Part shown: in pieces, positions 63,522-64,000 of the stretch
Numbering within the stretch: the first letter of the stretch is position 1
Layout of the letters: every line of letters starts with the position of its first letter
NCBI RefSeq assembly: GCF_014189535.1
Contig: NZ_CP050308.1
Location: 3,647,001-3,711,000, forward strand
Origin: Rhizobium lusitanum
Lineage (GTDB): Bacteria > Pseudomonadota > Alphaproteobacteria > Rhizobiales > Rhizobiaceae
Reading direction: 5' to 3'
DNA: 64,000 nucleotides
Translations under genes and position numbers: made by a program
Notes under the pieces: generated by a model
The model's input: the letters and a program-made list of their open reading frames with translations, nothing else
Told to the model about the DNA's origin: nothing
Database searches by the model: none

Positions 63522-64000
63522 TCAATGCTCTTCATATGGCGAGAAGGACGGGTCGGCGAGGTCGGCGAAGCGAGTGAATTCCGCCTGGAAGGCGAGCTTC
63601 ACCGTGCCTGTGGGACCGTGGCGCTGCTTGGCGATGATGACGTCAGCGGTGCCCTTCACCTTTTCGAACAGGGATTCCCATTCGGCATATTTAGGATCGG
63701 CCGGATCGCGCGGTTCGGAGTTCTTGACGTAATACTCCTCACGGAACACGAAGAGCACCACGTCGGCGTCCTGCTCGATCGAGCCGGATTCGCGAAGGTC
63801 AGACAGCTGCGGCCGTTTGTCGTCGCGGCTTTCGACGGCACGCGACAGCTGCGAAAGTGCCAGGATCGGAACATTCAGCTCCTTGCCGAGGGCCTTCAGG
63901 CCGGTGGTGATCTGGGTGATTTCCTGGACGCGGTTCTCGTTCGATTTCCCCGAGCCGGTCATCAGCTGAACGTAGTCGACCACGAGAACGTCGAGGCCGC
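63522..64000 (-). CDS. dnaB: replicative DNA helicase DnaB, C-terminal part (cut by window edge)
   Basis: The last 159 codons or so of the hexameric replication fork helicase. The Walker B segment [12 protein letters not shown] is at the window edge, followed by [49 protein letters not shown] and the final [15 protein letters not shown], all standard for the RecA-like domain of DnaB. The N-terminal part and Walker A lie outside. Confidence 0.96.
   Translation of the reverse strand, partial: GLDVLVVDYVQLMTGSGKSNENRVQEITQITTGLKALGKELNVPILALSQLSRAVESRDDKRPQLSDLRESGSIEQDADVVLFVFREEYYVKNSEPRDPADPKYAEWESLFEKVKGTADVIIAKQRHGPTGTVKLAFQAEFTRFADLADPSFSPYEEH

Overview
The window is a stretch of alphaproteobacterial chromosome, most likely from the Rhizobium/Agrobacterium group. 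The reasons are: tandem RopA-type porins beginning MNIKSLLLGSAAAL; an iolR-iolC inositol locus with a divergent Gfo/Idh/MocA gene; the order dapA-smpB-NYN-rpoZ-rsh-DUF2062-acpS-lepB-rnc-era-recO; the order cysS-SDR-purF-cvpA-radA-alr-dnaB; psd-pssA; and intergenic palindromes of the rhizobial mosaic type. Both window edges cut genes (iolC on the left, dnaB on the right). No prophage, transposase, rRNA or CRISPR array was seen.

Layout. 1-4856: inositol catabolism (iolC, iolR, an inositol-type dehydrogenase) with two copies of the IolR operator motif, then a ferredoxin-reductase-like flavoprotein. 4985-5074: tRNA-Ser(GCU). 5167-11156: an accessory block holding a MocR regulator with a divergent PaiB-like flavin protein, and an arsenic operon (arsR-arsC-acr3-MFS) that shares a 46-bp promoter region and a perfect operator palindrome with a divergent cysteine-tailed DUF6428-type gene. 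11772-14404: two tandem porins, each with a strong terminator. 14529-17558: a hydrolase and a soluble lytic transglycosylase. 17777-29030: the housekeeping core (lysine synthesis, trans-translation, stringent response, lipid carrier activation, protein secretion, RNA processing, ribosome assembly, repair), with one small DUF3563 gene and a single-domain response regulator.

29054-41326: mostly small or poorly known genes: MOSC, two HD proteins, a DUF2339 membrane protein, two EF-hand paralogues flanking a periplasmic Cu/Zn superoxide dismutase, a protein phosphatase, YgfZ, a Nudix enzyme, YnfA, the SRAP protein YedK and a 46-residue protein. 41596-52206: envelope and transport genes (psd-pssA, a PAP2 phosphatase, an Atm1-type ABC exporter, a large LysM protein, a LOG cytokinin-activating enzyme, RarD) and citramalate synthase. 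52296-55014: an overlapping five-gene operon, DUF559, three GFA/CENP-V paralogues and prolyl aminopeptidase, followed by a large inverted intergenic repeat. 55275-64000: cysS, SDR, purF, cvpA, radA, lysE, alr and dnaB.

The most promising leads are: the cysteine-tailed DUF6428-type protein under a shared ArsR operator; the EF-hand pair that shares a C-terminal TYGQYD motif and GTTAAT/ATTAAC promoter dyads; the near-mirror domain layout of the LysM protein; and the triple GFA operon. All functional statements are from reading translated sequence; no database search was run.
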